Source: Streptomyces sp. CC228A
GTDB lineage: Bacteria > Actinomycetota > Actinomycetes > Streptomycetales > Streptomycetaceae
DNA: 64,000 bases
Direction: 5' to 3'
NCBI RefSeq assembly: GCF_021390935.1
Contig: NZ_JAJPUI010000016.1
Span: 1-64,000, forward strand
In this document: in pieces, positions 1-9,258 of the stretch
How positions within the stretch are numbered: position 1 is the stretch's first letter
Layout of the letters: the number at the start of each line of letters is the position of its first letter
Translations under genes and position numbers: made by a program
The notes under the pieces: generated by a model
Database searches by the model: none
What the model was told of the DNA's origin: nothing
The model's input: the letters and a program-made list of their open reading frames with translations, nothing else

Positions 1-420
1 CGGGGCCTGCGGCGTCGGGCCGCGTGCAGGGGTCGGCGTGTGGCAGTGGGCCTGGTCCAGGTCGCGGACCGCCATCCGGGGGAGCCTGACCGTTTCCGGG
101 TGCTGCACGGCGGTTGGCCGACCGGGGCATGGCCTTGCCGGGAGGGCGGCGCACGTGTCCGGCCCGGGTCGCCGGGCGGGGCCTCGGGGTGCGCGACAAG
201 TCGGAGCGCGGATGCGGAACGGCCGTCCTCCGTCCCCGCCCCTGCGGTCAGTGACGGCAGGGCTGGAACAGGCGGCGCGGCCGCGCCCTGTCGGGGGAAC
301 GCAGGGCGCGGCCGGGTGCGCGCCCCCTCTGCCCGCAGACGGAGTGGTACGCCCGGCCAGCATGGCATCGATTCCGGCCATACGACAGGGCCTTGACTGG
401 AAATCATCGGTGGGGGCCGG

Positions 421-460
421 GGTGGGCGGACAGGGGCCGGGGTGGGCGGACAGGGGCTGG
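421..460. repeat. 20-bp tandem duplication in upstream gap
   Basis: Two adjacent copies of a 20-bp GC-rich unit (421-440 and 441-460). They lie in the 663-base stretch at the start of the window, in which I see no convincing gene: open frames there have low-complexity Arg/Gly/Pro translations and no recognisable domain. Confidence 0.7.
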
Positions 461-663
461 GGGCGCGCGCCGGGCGGCTGGTGGGGCCGCGGTGTGGTGG
501 GGTGTCGAGGGGCCTGCCGGCTGGGGACGGTGTCGGAGCGTCGTCTTCTCGGACGGCCGGGCCCCTGCGGTGCCCTGGCATCGCGAGGGGCCGTCGTCGG
601 CGGGCCGGGGGCGGGGGCGAATATTCGTTTGCGGGATGTGCGCGGCGGATCGAGAGTGGCCGG

Positions 664-1626
664 ATGACATCCGAACCACCCGTCACGGTCCGGCCGGCCA
701 CCGTCGGCGACGCGCCGTCGGTCTGCGACCTGCTCAACGAGATCGACACCATCGAGATCGGGCGGCCCGACACGGATCTGCACACCGTGGAGACCGACCT
801 CGCGCATCCGGAAGTGGATCTCGCGGAGGACTCGTGGCTGGCCTTCCAGGGCGACCGCCTGGTCGCCTATGCCCTGGTGTGGGACGAGTCCGGTGGTGAG
901 CGGATCGACGCGGACCACTACGCGCTGCCCGGCTGCGGCGCCGCCGGCGAGCGGCTCCTGGCACTCGCCGAGGGCCGTGCGCTCGCCATGGCGCACGGCA
1001 ACGGCGCCTCCCGGGCCGTGCTCCACCTGCACCTCAACACCAGCCCCACCACCGACCCTGAGATGCTGGAGCGCCGCGGCTGGCGGCGGGTGCGGCGCTA
1101 CGAAGTACTGACCCGCCCGCTGTCCGCGGAGGACCGGAACGTCCCCGAGCCGCCCGCTGGCCTGGCGCTGCGGGACTGCACCGGCGAGGCGGACCGGCGC
1201 CGGGCCCACGCGTTGCTGCAGGAGGCGTTCACCGAGCACTTCGACCACCAGCCGCGCACCTACGGCCAGTGGCTGGAGGACCTCGGTGCGGCGCACATCG
1301 ACTGGTCCCTGGTGTGGATCGCCTCGCTGGACGGCGAGGACGCCGCCGTGCTGCTGTCGAGGAACGACCGGCAGAGCACGGCCTGGATCCCCAGCATCGG
1401 CGTGCTCAAGGCCCGCCGGGGCCGGGGCGTCGCGGGCCACCTTCTGCGGCACGCCTTCGCCGTGTACGCCGCCAAGGGGCGCGACAGCATCGGCCTCGGG
1501 GTGGACACGCTCAACGAGACGGGTGCGCTGCGGCTCTACGAGGCGCACGGCATGCGGACCGACTACGCGGTGGACACCTGGGAGGTGGTCCTTCCGGAAC
1601 CGGCCCCGGTGACGGACGCCGGGTGA
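664..1626 (+). CDS. GNAT family N-acetyltransferase (two-domain, mycothiol-synthase-like)
   Basis: 320-residue protein that should transfer an acetyl group from acetyl-CoA to an amine; the substrate is unknown. The length fits two tandem GNAT folds, as in mycothiol-synthase-like proteins. The second half carries the acetyl-CoA loop, with 'KARRGRGVAGHLL' near residue 250 followed by 'LGVDTLNETGALRLYEAHGM', the typical end of a GNAT domain. The frame is open further upstream, but ATG at 664 is where the family-like sequence ('TVRPATVGDAPSVCDLL') begins, and the earlier extension is low-complexity. The gene is convergent with the ABC transporter downstream. The last 37 bases are duplicated just after the stop codon. 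Confidence 0.85.
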   Translation: MTSEPPVTVRPATVGDAPSVCDLLNEIDTIEIGRPDTDLHTVETDLAHPEVDLAEDSWLAFQGDRLVAYALVWDESGGERIDADHYALPGCGAAGERLLALAEGRALAMAHGNGASRAVLHLHLNTSPTTDPEMLERRGWRRVRRYEVLTRPLSAEDRNVPEPPAGLALRDCTGEADRRRAHALLQEAFTEHFDHQPRTYGQWLEDLGAAHIDWSLVWIASLDGEDAAVLLSRNDRQSTAWIPSIGVLKARRGRGVAGHLLRHAFAVYAAKGRDSIGLGVDTLNETGALRLYEAHGMRTDYAVDTWEVVLPEPAPVTDAG

Positions 1627-1672
1627 GCCTTCCGGCACCGGCCCCGGTGACGGACGCCCGGGTGAGCCTTCC
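1590..1672. repeat. 38-bp duplication of the GNAT gene 3' end
   Basis: The sequence from 1590 to 1627, which includes the stop codon, is repeated at 1628-1666 with one substitution and one extra C. The first bases of a third copy follow at 1667. The copy lies outside the gene and is probably a slippage duplication. Confidence 0.7.
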
Positions 1673-1703
1673 GCCCCGGTCGGCCCGGCGCGGCACCGGC
1701 TAC

Positions 1704-1727
1704 CGCTCCCGCTGCCCCGCGGGAGCG
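1704..1727. terminator. Hairpin between convergent genes
   Basis: A perfect 9-bp stem CGCTCCCGC / GCGGGAGCG (1704-1712 and 1719-1727) with a 6-base loop, placed between the GNAT gene (ends 1626) and the ABC exporter on the other strand (ends 1804). It has no U-tract, which is usual for Streptomyces. It is likely bidirectional. Confidence 0.6.
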
Positions 1728-1803
1728 TCCCGGCGGGCAGCGGTCGCCGCCGGCGAGGGGCGAAGGCCGGTACCGCTGCTGCGGTGGTGGAGGTGCGTCC
1801 GGT

Positions 1804-3579
1804 TCAGGTGACGGCCTCCGCGTGTGCCTCTTCCCTCGGGACCAGGAACTGCGTGGCCGCGAGCTCCCCGTAGAGGGCGTCCGATGCCGCCAGTTCCGCG
1901 TGCGTGCCCACGGCCCGTACGCGGCCTGCTTCCATGACGACGATGCGGTCCGCGAGGGTCACCGTCGACAGCCGGTGCGCGACCACCAGCACCGTCGTGT
2001 CGCGCGCCGCCTCCGCGACCGTGTCCCGCAGGGCCAGTTCGTTGACGGCGTCGAGCTGCGAGGTCGCCTCGTCGAGCAGCAGCAGGCGCGGCTTGCGCAG
2101 CAGGGCGCGGGCGATGGCCACCCGCTGGCGCTCGCCGCCCGACAGCTTGGTGCCCCGGTGGCCCACAAGGGTGTCGAGGCCGTCGGGCAGGCGCTCCACG
2201 AGGCTCTCCAGGCGGGCCCGCCGGAGCACGTCGGCCACCTCGCGGTCCGTGGCGTGCGGTGCGGCGAACAGCAGGTTCTCGCGGAGAGTGCCCGAGAGCA
2301 CCGGCGCGTCCTGCTCCACGTAGCCGATGGCCGCGCGCAGCCGGTCCAGGGGCCAGTCGCGGACGTCGGCGCCGTCGACGAGGACCCGGCCGCCGGTCGT
2401 CTCGTAGAAGCGCTCGATCAGCCCGAACACGGTCGTCTTGCCCGCGCCGGACGGGCCGACGAAGGCCGTCATGCCGCCGCCCGGGACGGCGAAGTCGACG
2501 CCGTGGTGGATGTACGGCAGGCCGTCGTCGTAGCGGAAGGTCACCCCTTCGAAGGCGACGGAGGCCGGGCCTTCCGCGTGCGGCAGGGTTCCGGTGCGAG
2601 CGGACGACGGGACGGTGTCCTCCGTGCCCATCCGCTCCGCTTCGACGATGCGGGCGACGGCCGCCGCGCCGACCTGGTACTGCGTGGCCGCCTCCACCAG
2701 CTGCGCGACGGGTTCGATCAGGTAGAACAGGAGCAGCAGGAAGGCCACGAGCGTGGCCACGGAGATGGCGCCCGACGCGACGCGCGCGCCGCCCACGCCG
2801 AGCACGGCCAGGAACGACACCTGGACGGCGAGCCCCACCGACGTGCCGGCCACGGACTGCCACTTCGCGGAGGTCACGCCCTGCCGCCAGGCCTCCTCAG
2901 CGGCCTCCTCCAGGGCGGCGGTCTCCCGGGCCTCCGCACCTGAGGCCTTGACCGTGCGGATCGCGCCGAAGGCCCGTTCCAGGAGCGCGGACATCGTGGC
3001 GACCGCTTCCTGGGCCCGTGCCGTCGCCTTGGCGATCCGCGGCATCACGAGCGCCGTCGCCGCGGCGACCAGCACGATCACCCCCAGGGTGACTGCCAGC
3101 AGTACCGGGTCCTGGAAGCCCATGAGCACCACGGCGCCGGCGAAGGTGAGGGCCCCCGTGGTGCCCGAGACGACCGACTGCGTCGTCACGGCTCTCAGCA
3201 GGGTGGTGTCCGAGGTGATCCGCGACATGAGGTCGCCCGGCTGGACGCGGTCCATGTCGGCCACCCGCAGCCGCAGCATCCGCCCCACGAGGCTGCGCCG
3301 GGCGGCCAGGACGACGGACTCCGCCGTGCGCTCCAGGACGTAGCCGCCGGCCGCGGACACCGCGGTGCCGAGGACGACGAGGGCGGTGAGCAGCAGCAGG
3401 ACGTCGGTCACCGGCTCGTCGCCGCCGAGCCGGTGCACCAGCTCCTTCGCCGCGAGGGGTTGCGCCAGGCCGCTGAGCGAGCCGACCAGGGTGAGCAGCG
3501 CGCCGAACGCGACGCTGCGCCGGTGGGGCCGGAAGCGGGCGTAGAGGGCCCGCCAGGTCTGACGGGCCGTCAGCGTCAC
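1804..3579 (-). CDS. ABC transporter, fused permease and ATPase
   Basis: 591-residue half-transporter with an N-terminal six-helix exporter domain (about 1-320) and a C-terminal nucleotide-binding domain. ATPase motifs are intact: Walker A 'GPSGAGKTT', signature 'LSGGERQR', Walker B 'LLLLDEATSQLD' and the H-loop 'VVAHRLS'. It probably acts as a homodimer exporting a drug, lipid or peptide from the inner membrane; the substrate cannot be read from the sequence. The start is a GTG at 3579. No partner half-transporter or peptidase domain is adjacent, and upstream lies 635 bases of repeat-rich DNA. Confidence 0.9.
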   Translation of the reverse strand: MTLTARQTWRALYARFRPHRRSVAFGALLTLVGSLSGLAQPLAAKELVHRLGGDEPVTDVLLLLTALVVLGTAVSAAGGYVLERTAESVVLAARRSLVGRMLRLRVADMDRVQPGDLMSRITSDTTLLRAVTTQSVVSGTTGALTFAGAVVLMGFQDPVLLAVTLGVIVLVAAATALVMPRIAKATARAQEAVATMSALLERAFGAIRTVKASGAEARETAALEEAAEEAWRQGVTSAKWQSVAGTSVGLAVQVSFLAVLGVGGARVASGAISVATLVAFLLLLFYLIEPVAQLVEAATQYQVGAAAVARIVEAERMGTEDTVPSSARTGTLPHAEGPASVAFEGVTFRYDDGLPYIHHGVDFAVPGGGMTAFVGPSGAGKTTVFGLIERFYETTGGRVLVDGADVRDWPLDRLRAAIGYVEQDAPVLSGTLRENLLFAAPHATDREVADVLRRARLESLVERLPDGLDTLVGHRGTKLSGGERQRVAIARALLRKPRLLLLDEATSQLDAVNELALRDTVAEAARDTTVLVVAHRLSTVTLADRIVVMEAGRVRAVGTHAELAASDALYGELAATQFLVPREEAHAEAVT

Positions 3580-3846
3580 GGCTTCGGCGCCGGGGCCGGG
3601 GCCAGGGGCGGTGGCGGGGGCGGGGCGGGGCTTCGGCCGGTGTCCGCGGTGTCGTGTGTCTGGTCTCTCCTGTTCACACCGGTCAGGACGCGAAACGGGC
3701 CCGGGTCCCTGACCGGCCGCGGCGTGGCGCCCGGGGCAGGGTCGGGAGCGGACGTCGGCCAGTGCTCCGGCCCGGCGGTCACACCGGCGGGAGGCTCAGC
3801 CGCCCGGCGCCGCCGCCCTGGCGTGCGCGCTCACCGAGGCCGCGGA

Positions 3847-4076
3847 GGGAGGCGGGGAGCGCATGGGAGGCGGGGAGCGCATGGGCGGCAGGGGCGGGTG
3901 GGCACGCCGCGCGCCCGGCATCCGTCGGGGCCGGACGCCGCGGGCCGGGCGTTCCGCCGCCCGGGCCGTGCGCCGGGGGCAGGCGCGCCAGGCAGGGCGG
4001 GAGGGTCGTGCCATCGCCGGGGCAGGCGTGCCGGGCAGGGCGGGAGGCCGCGCCATCGCCGGGGCAGGCGTGCCGT
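3847..4076. repeat. Short tandem duplications in the 3580-4214 gap
   Basis: The 635-base gap upstream of the ABC exporter has no gene I can support. It contains two copies of an 18-bp unit (from 3847) and an imperfect duplication of about 45 bp (copies near 3989 and 4034). A very long open frame crosses this gap on the plus strand, but its translation here is Arg/Gly/Ala low-complexity. Confidence 0.6.
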
Positions 4077-4214
4077 ACCGGGTGGTGCGAGGCGTGGTGC
4101 GGGCGGGCTGGGCTGTTGTCCCGCGCGCGGCGGCGGCCGTCCCGTGCAGGGCCGCTGTCCGGGGAGCCGAGCAGGGCAGGCCGCGCCGGGAGTCCGTGCC
4201 GTGCGGCGCGTCGC

Positions 4215-5168
4215 TCAGGCGGGGGTCTGGGCGAGGCGGTCGCGTTCGCGGTCCTGCCAGTCCGGGAGGCTCATGAGCGGGGGCAGTTCCTGCGTGCGGG
4301 CGGCGCGCCGGACGACCTCGCCCGGCCGCTCCCCCGGTGTGAGGACGGCGTCCCCCCAGTGGCGGGGGAACTCGCGGCCCTGGGCGCGGAACTCGTTGCG
4401 CAGGGCGACGTAGAGGAGTTCGAACGCCTGGAGGGAGATGTGGGCCCAGTCGCCCTTGACGTGCTGCTTGTAGCGCAGGTCGACCTGGCCGATGGACGCG
4501 GCTCCGTGGCGGCGGGCGATCTGGTCGAGGATGCCGAACTCGGTGCCCCATCCGGCGGGGAAGGTGAGGGAGGCCAGGACGGAGCGCCAGGTGGCGTGCT
4601 CGCCGCTGAGGGGCTGGCGGAGGCCGCCGAGCTCCGGGTGGAGCAGGGACAGCACGGGGCGGGCCATGGCCTCCGTCGTGCGGCCGCCCTCGTAGAGGTC
4701 GTAGAAGGCGCGGACGTGAAGCAGGTCGGGGTCCCGGAGGAGGGGTCCGATGAGTCCCGCCGCCTTGGCGGAGTCGAATGCCAGGTGGTCGCCGTCGATG
4801 AAGACCACGATGTCGCCGTTGCTCTCCCAGATGCCCTTCCACATCACGGAGCCCTTGCCGGAGTCGGGGATGTCGGCGACCGGTCCGGCCGACGAGAAGC
4901 CGACCACGCGCGCCCCCGCCCTGGCGGCGCGCTCGGCGGTGCCGTCGGCGGAGTCGTGGTCGACGACCAGCACCTCGTCGACCGCTCCCGCAGCCACGAG
5001 GTCGTCGACGACCGGCGCCACCACGCCCTCGATGGTGGAGGCGCAGTTGCGGGCCGGGACGACGACGGACACCCGCACGGGCGCACCGCCCGGCGCGGTG
5101 CGGGCCCGCTTGGCGTCGGCGAGCTGCCGGGGACTCCCGGTACCGGACGCGGGGAAGGTCTTGATCAT
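4215..5168 (-). CDS. gpgS: Glucosyl-3-phosphoglycerate synthase
   Basis: 317-residue GT2-type (GT81) glycosyltransferase that moves glucose from an NDP-glucose donor to 3-phosphoglycerate, the first step to glucosylglycerate or methylglucose lipopolysaccharide in actinobacteria. The nucleotide-sugar fold starts with 'VSVVVPARNCASTIEGVV'; the metal-binding acidic motif is 'VFIDGDHLAFD'; the family segment 'GKGSVMWKGIWESNGDIV' and the 'PAGWGTEFGILDQIA' acceptor region are present. ATG at 5168 was chosen because upstream residues are low-complexity and the family starts shortly before the first beta strand. The gene diverges from the metalloenzyme gene at 5356. Confidence 0.85.
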   Translation of the reverse strand: MIKTFPASGTGSPRQLADAKRARTAPGGAPVRVSVVVPARNCASTIEGVVAPVVDDLVAAGAVDEVLVVDHDSADGTAERAARAGARVVGFSSAGPVADIPDSGKGSVMWKGIWESNGDIVVFIDGDHLAFDSAKAAGLIGPLLRDPDLLHVRAFYDLYEGGRTTEAMARPVLSLLHPELGGLRQPLSGEHATWRSVLASLTFPAGWGTEFGILDQIARRHGAASIGQVDLRYKQHVKGDWAHISLQAFELLYVALRNEFRAQGREFPRHWGDAVLTPGERPGEVVRRAARTQELPPLMSLPDWQDRERDRLAQTPA

Positions 5169-5355
5169 CACTGGTCCTGGTCGTGGCGGTCGGTGGGGGC
5201 CTCCGCCCTGTCTACGGCCGCCGGTACGGCCGCGCGACCCGGCGGGCGGCCGTCCGGCGGCTTCGTACCCCGTACGGGGACCGCGTCCGCCGGCCGGCGG
5301 GGCCCTGGCCGGAAGGGGGTGGTGTACGGCTCGGGCCGGGCGGTACCCGGCTGCC

Positions 5356-6378
5356 ATGACCCACGACATGCACGGGCCCGCGCTGCCGACCGGCCGCGGG
5401 CCGGTCTCCGGAGCCGTACGGGCGTACCTGGCCGGCGAGGGCGGCCTGCCCGCGGAGGCGGATGCCCGGGCGGCGGATCCCTACGGCGACGATCTCCAGC
5501 TCGCCCTGTACGTGTGCTACGAGCTGCACTACCGAGGGTTCGCCGGCGTCGACCCGGAACGCGAGTGGGATCCGGCGCTCCTCTCCGTGCGGTCCTTGCT
5601 GGAGGGGCGGTTCCTCGACGCGCTGCGGGCCGACACGCCGGTGCACGGGACGGTGGACGACGCCGTCCGGGACATCCTCCACGAGCCGGCGGACGGCAGC
5701 GGCGTCTCGCACTTCCTGCGGGACGAGGGGCGCCTGTGGCACCTGCGGGAGTATGCGGTGCACCGGTCGCTCTACCACCTCAAGGAGGCCGATCCGCACG
5801 CGTGGGTGCTGCCGCGGCTGTGGGGCCGGGCGAAGGCGGGGATGGCCGCCGTGGAGTTCGACGAGTACGGCGGGGGCCGCGCCGAGCGTGTGCATGCGCG
5901 CCTCTTCGCCGACCTCATGGAGGACCTGGGGGTGGACGCCCGCTACGGCCGCTGGCTGGACGCGGGCTGCGCCGAGATGCTCGCCGTGGTCAACCTCATG
6001 TCCCTCCTCGGTCTGCACCGGGCGCTGCGCGGGGCTCTCGTGGGCCACTTCGCGGCCGTCGAGGTGACCTCGTCCCCGGCGTCCCGGAGGCTGGCGGAGG
6101 CGATGCAGCGGGCGGGGGCGGGCCCGGCGGCCCGCTTCTTCTACGACGAGCACGTCGAAGCCGACGCGGTGCACGAGCAGGTGGTGCGCCGGGAGGTGAT
6201 CGGGGGTCTGCTGGCGGAGGAGCCGCACCTCGCCGGCGACGTCGTCTTCGGCATCGACGTGACCGGGCATCTGGAGGACCGGCTGGCGGATCACCTGCTG
6301 CGGTGCTGGAAGGACGGGCGGTCGTCGCTGTACGGGGCGGAGGGCGGGGCGCGCCCCGAGTGGACGGCCGTCGGCTGA
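5356..6378 (+). CDS. Iron-containing redox enzyme family protein (heme-oxygenase-like)
   Basis: 340-residue protein of the TenA/heme-oxygenase-like superfamily, annotated in Streptomyces as an iron-containing redox enzyme. Likely diiron ligands occur in the expected helical spacing: 'CYELHYRG' near residue 55, 'REYAVHRSLYHLKE' near 135, and 'YDEHVEADAVHEQ' near 265. Related enzymes use an Fe2/O2 centre for oxidation or C-C/C-N cleavage; the substrate here is unknown. ATG at 5356 opens the conserved region. A HemK-like methyltransferase and a CDGSH protein follow on the same strand, though about 515 bases separate the first two genes. Confidence 0.75.
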   Translation: MTHDMHGPALPTGRGPVSGAVRAYLAGEGGLPAEADARAADPYGDDLQLALYVCYELHYRGFAGVDPEREWDPALLSVRSLLEGRFLDALRADTPVHGTVDDAVRDILHEPADGSGVSHFLRDEGRLWHLREYAVHRSLYHLKEADPHAWVLPRLWGRAKAGMAAVEFDEYGGGRAERVHARLFADLMEDLGVDARYGRWLDAGCAEMLAVVNLMSLLGLHRALRGALVGHFAAVEVTSSPASRRLAEAMQRAGAGPAARFFYDEHVEADAVHEQVVRREVIGGLLAEEPHLAGDVVFGIDVTGHLEDRLADHLLRCWKDGRSSLYGAEGGARPEWTAVG

Positions 6379-6893
6379 GGGGCTTTCGAGGGCCGTCGGG
6401 CGGGGTGTGCGCTGAGGGCCGTCGGGCGGGAGAGTGGCTAGGGAGCGTCGCCCGAGGTCAGCGCCGTCCCGACGGCGGGTGGCAGCCTCTGGTGGCGGCC
6501 CGCCCCGGTCGGGGCGGGAGCGTCGCCGGGGCCCGGGGCGGGGCGCGGTCCTCGCAGGTCGCCGCCCGTCGGCCCGGGGCGTGCGCGGACGTCCCGCCGT
6601 CGCGGAGGCGTACCGCACCAGCCGCGGAGCGCGGGCGTGCGGGGACGTGCCAGCAGCATCTGTCACGCCGGACCACCCGCCCCGTGTGCCCCGGTGCTGC
6701 GCGGACGTCCTGGAGGGGGCCGGCTGGTCGTGCTGCCTGGGCGGGGAGGCGGTGGGGGCCGCGGACGTGTCCCCCGGTGGCCTGTGTCGGCCTCGCGGCA
6801 GGCGGGGCTCACGGCACCGCGCAGGGCCGGGGTGCGGGTGGCGCGCACGCGGGCCTTGTTGGGTTTCCGCCGATCGGGGGTACCCGGTTGCCC
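6379..6893. other. Gap without a supported gene
   Basis: 515 GC-rich bases between the metalloenzyme and the methyltransferase. A 14-base motif beginning GAGGGCCGTCGGGC occurs twice just after the upstream stop codon. I see no domain in any frame and no clear promoter. Confidence 0.5.
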
Positions 6894-7547
6894 GTGAAGC
6901 TACTGGTACCACCGGGCGTCTACGCCCCGCAGGAGGACACGGCCCTGCTGGCGGGCGTGCTGGACGCCGTGCCGATCCGCGCCGGGGAGCGGGTGCTCGA
7001 CATCGGGACCGGCTCGGGTGCGCTGGCCCTCGACGCGGCGCGGCGCGGCGCCCGGGTGACGGCCGTGGACGTGTCGTGGCGCGCCGTGCACACCACGCGG
7101 CTCAACGCGTGGCGGGCCGGGCTCCGGGTCCGCGCGGTCCGCGGCGACCTGTGCGCGCCCGTCGCCGGCGAGACGTTCGACGTGATCGTGTCCAATCCCC
7201 CGTACGTGCCCGCGCCGGGCCGCGCGTGGGGCCCGCGCGGCGCCGCGCGGGCGTGGGACGCCGGCCTCGACGGCCGGATGCTCCTCGACCGCATCTGCCG
7301 CGACGCCCCCCAGCTGCTCCGCCCCGGCGGCACGCTGCTGCTGGTGCACTCGGCGCTGAGCGGAGCCGGGCGCACCCTGGAGCACCTGGGCGCGGCGGGG
7401 CTGGACGCCGCCGTGGTGGAGCACCGAAGGGTGCCCTTCGGGCCCGTCCTGCGCGGGCGGCGCGACTGGCTGCGCAGGCAGGGCCTGCTGGCGCAAGCCC
7501 AGGACGACGAGGAACTGGTGGTGATCCGTGCCGAACGACCGCGCTGA
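6894..7547 (+). CDS. HemK2/MTQ2-type protein methyltransferase
   Basis: 217-residue SAM-dependent methyltransferase. The SAM-binding motif I is 'VLDIGTGSGALALDAA' and the amide-N methyltransferase signature is 'VSNPPYVPAPG', the NPPY motif that grips a glutamine or asparagine side chain. It is shorter than PrmC and has no N-terminal helical domain, so it resembles HemK2/MTQ2-like enzymes; the target protein is unknown. Start GTG at 6894 (a TTG lies six bases earlier). The 3' end overlaps the CDGSH gene by 20 bases, which implies coupled translation. Confidence 0.8.
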   Translation: MKLLVPPGVYAPQEDTALLAGVLDAVPIRAGERVLDIGTGSGALALDAARRGARVTAVDVSWRAVHTTRLNAWRAGLRVRAVRGDLCAPVAGETFDVIVSNPPYVPAPGRAWGPRGAARAWDAGLDGRMLLDRICRDAPQLLRPGGTLLLVHSALSGAGRTLEHLGAAGLDAAVVEHRRVPFGPVLRGRRDWLRRQGLLAQAQDDEELVVIRAERPR

Positions 7548-7749
7548 CGCGCCCTGCCGCATCACCCTGCAGCGCCGCGGCCCCCTGCTGGTGGAGGGGC
7601 CGGTCGAGGTGGAGCTGGAGGACGGCTCCGTGGTGTCCTCGGACCGGTTCCGCGTCGCCCTGTGCACCTGCCGGCGCAGTGCCCGCTTCCCCTGGTGCGA
7701 CACGAGCCACCGCCGGTCGGCTCCGGCCGCGGGTGACCAGCGCCCTTAG
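7528..7749 (+). CDS. CDGSH-type iron-sulfur protein
   Basis: 73-residue protein with one CDGSH-type motif, 'CTCRRSARFPWCDTSH', which gives the three cysteines and one histidine that bind a [2Fe-2S] cluster in mitoNEET-type proteins. Such proteins act in redox or Fe-S transfer. It overlaps the methyltransferase by 20 bases and belongs functionally with the metalloenzyme upstream. The start is the GTG at 7528. Confidence 0.85.
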   Translation: MPNDRADAPCRITLQRRGPLLVEGPVEVELEDGSVVSSDRFRVALCTCRRSARFPWCDTSHRRSAPAAGDQRP

Positions 7750-7928
7750 GCACCCGCGGGCTGCGACCGGTGCGCCCCCGTCCCCGTGTGCGCGTACGCG
7801 CCGGGTGGCGGCGGTACGGGCGCGGGTCGGTACACACCCGCGGGCACGGCCCCGGCCTGCGGTGTGCCGGTGCTCCCCGCCGTTCCCGCTGTGCCGACGG
7901 GCCGCGGGGACCAGCCCGGAGGCCGGCG

Positions 7929-8840
7929 TCAGAGGGACTGGCGTCCGGGTGCGGCGAGGGGGACCGCGAGGTCGCAGACCTGCTCGTCGGGGGCCGCCTG
8001 CGCCCAGTGGCCGAAGTACACCTCCCGGGCGGGACCGGACTCGCGCTGCCCGTTCGCCGCGATCCACCGGTACACCGCGTCGTAGGCGGACAGGATCTGC
8101 GGATACCCTGCCTGCGCCCTGGTGAGCGTCGTGTACGCCTGCTGGTGGGCCGGCTCCGTGCGGGCGGCGGCGGGCGCGTCGGCGGCGCGGCTCGGGGCGA
8201 CGGGGAGGCACACCTCCACCGGGCCGTCGCTGTCCTCGCTGACCTCGCCGTGGTAGACGACGAACGGGGCCGCGACGACACCGCCGCAGGCTTGGGCCGC
8301 CTCCTCCAGCCGGGCCGTGGCCGCCGGGATCCACACCGGCAGGTCTTCCGGCTGCGCGTGGCGCAGCTCGGTGAGGACCGTCTGCCCGGGCACCGCGCGC
8401 TGCTTGATCGCGAAGGCGCCGTACGGCCGCTGCGACCCGTCCGCCGGGTCCGGCGCGTACGTACCGGGGATCTGGTGCGCGTCCCGTGATCCTTGGCCGC
8501 GGGCCAGTTCCCCGCAGAGGTGCGCGGCGAGCGCGCGCTGGGCGGCGACGCGCTGCTCGACGCCCCGCCAGTAGCGCGCCACCGCGTCGGCAGCCTCCGG
8601 GCCCGGCGCCGCGAGGACATCGGCGATCACGGTGAGCGGCATGTCGAGCGTGCGCAGCCGGGCGATCAGCCGGGCGGTGCGCAGCCGGCCCTCCCGGTAG
8701 GAGCGGTAGCCGGTGACCGGATCGACCCGGTCCGGCGGGAGGAGGCCCTGGCGGTCGTACAGCCGCAGGGCCTTCGGCGAGAGCCGTGCCCGGCGGGCGA
8801 AGGCGCCGATGCTCAGCAGGGTGTCGTCGTCGTTCTGCAC
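7929..8840 (-). CDS. MerR family regulator with GyrI-like effector domain
   Basis: 303-residue transcription factor. The N-terminal winged helix matches MerR: 'LSIGAFARRARLSPKALRLY' followed by 'GLLPPDRVDPVTGYRSY'. A dimerisation helix follows, then a C-terminal domain of about 150 residues resembling BmrR/GyrI small-molecule binding ('VVYHGEVSEDSDGPVEVCLP', 'YDAVYRWIAANG'). MerR proteins usually control divergent or neighbouring genes; the divergent neighbour is the phosphatase at 9259. Start GTG at 8840; the upstream frame is repeat-derived. Confidence 0.8.
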   Translation of the reverse strand: MQNDDDTLLSIGAFARRARLSPKALRLYDRQGLLPPDRVDPVTGYRSYREGRLRTARLIARLRTLDMPLTVIADVLAAPGPEAADAVARYWRGVEQRVAAQRALAAHLCGELARGQGSRDAHQIPGTYAPDPADGSQRPYGAFAIKQRAVPGQTVLTELRHAQPEDLPVWIPAATARLEEAAQACGGVVAAPFVVYHGEVSEDSDGPVEVCLPVAPSRAADAPAAARTEPAHQQAYTTLTRAQAGYPQILSAYDAVYRWIAANGQRESGPAREVYFGHWAQAAPDEQVCDLAVPLAAPGRQSL

Positions 8841-8942
8841 GCCCGCCAGGGTGTCCCCTGCCCCTGGGGCAAGGTCAACCCGTGCCGTCGCCCGGTGCGG
8901 CAGGGCCGTGCCGGGCGGGTGGGCAGCGCGCCGGGCCGGGGA

Positions 8943-9144
8943 CGGGGCGGCGGGCCGGGGACGGGAAGGGCAGCGCGGCGGACCGGAGACGGGACGGGCA
9001 GCGCGGCGGACCGGAGACGGGACGGGCAGCGCGGCGGACCGGGCCTTGAGGGGCAGCACGCCTGGCCTGGGCGCATGGTGGCCGGGGCAGCGCGCCTGGC
9101 CTGGGCGCATGGTGGCCGGGGCAGCGCGCCTGGCCCGGGTGCGG
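8943..9144. repeat. Two tandem minisatellites (28 bp and 34 bp units)
   Basis: The 418-base gap between the MerR gene and the phosphatase gene holds about three copies of a 28-bp unit (starts 8971, 8999, 9027, with a partial copy before) and three copies of a 34-bp unit (starts 9053, 9087, 9121). No gene is evident in this gap. The repeats would separate any regulator site from the divergent promoters. Confidence 0.75.
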
Positions 9145-9258
9145 GGCGGCCGGGTACGGGCCGGGGGCTCGTCGGCCGGTCGTCAGGGGGCCTGGCGTCC
9201 GGGTGGGACCCGGGCCCGCCCGGCGGTCCGGCGGGGCACCGGCCTTACGCTGGGGGCC

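Noticed and set aside
3654..7547. A 1297-codon open frame on the plus strand
   Set aside because: Only its last 217 codons (from 6894) match a protein family. The rest is antisense to gpgS or out of frame with the metalloenzyme; high GC simply removes stop codons.
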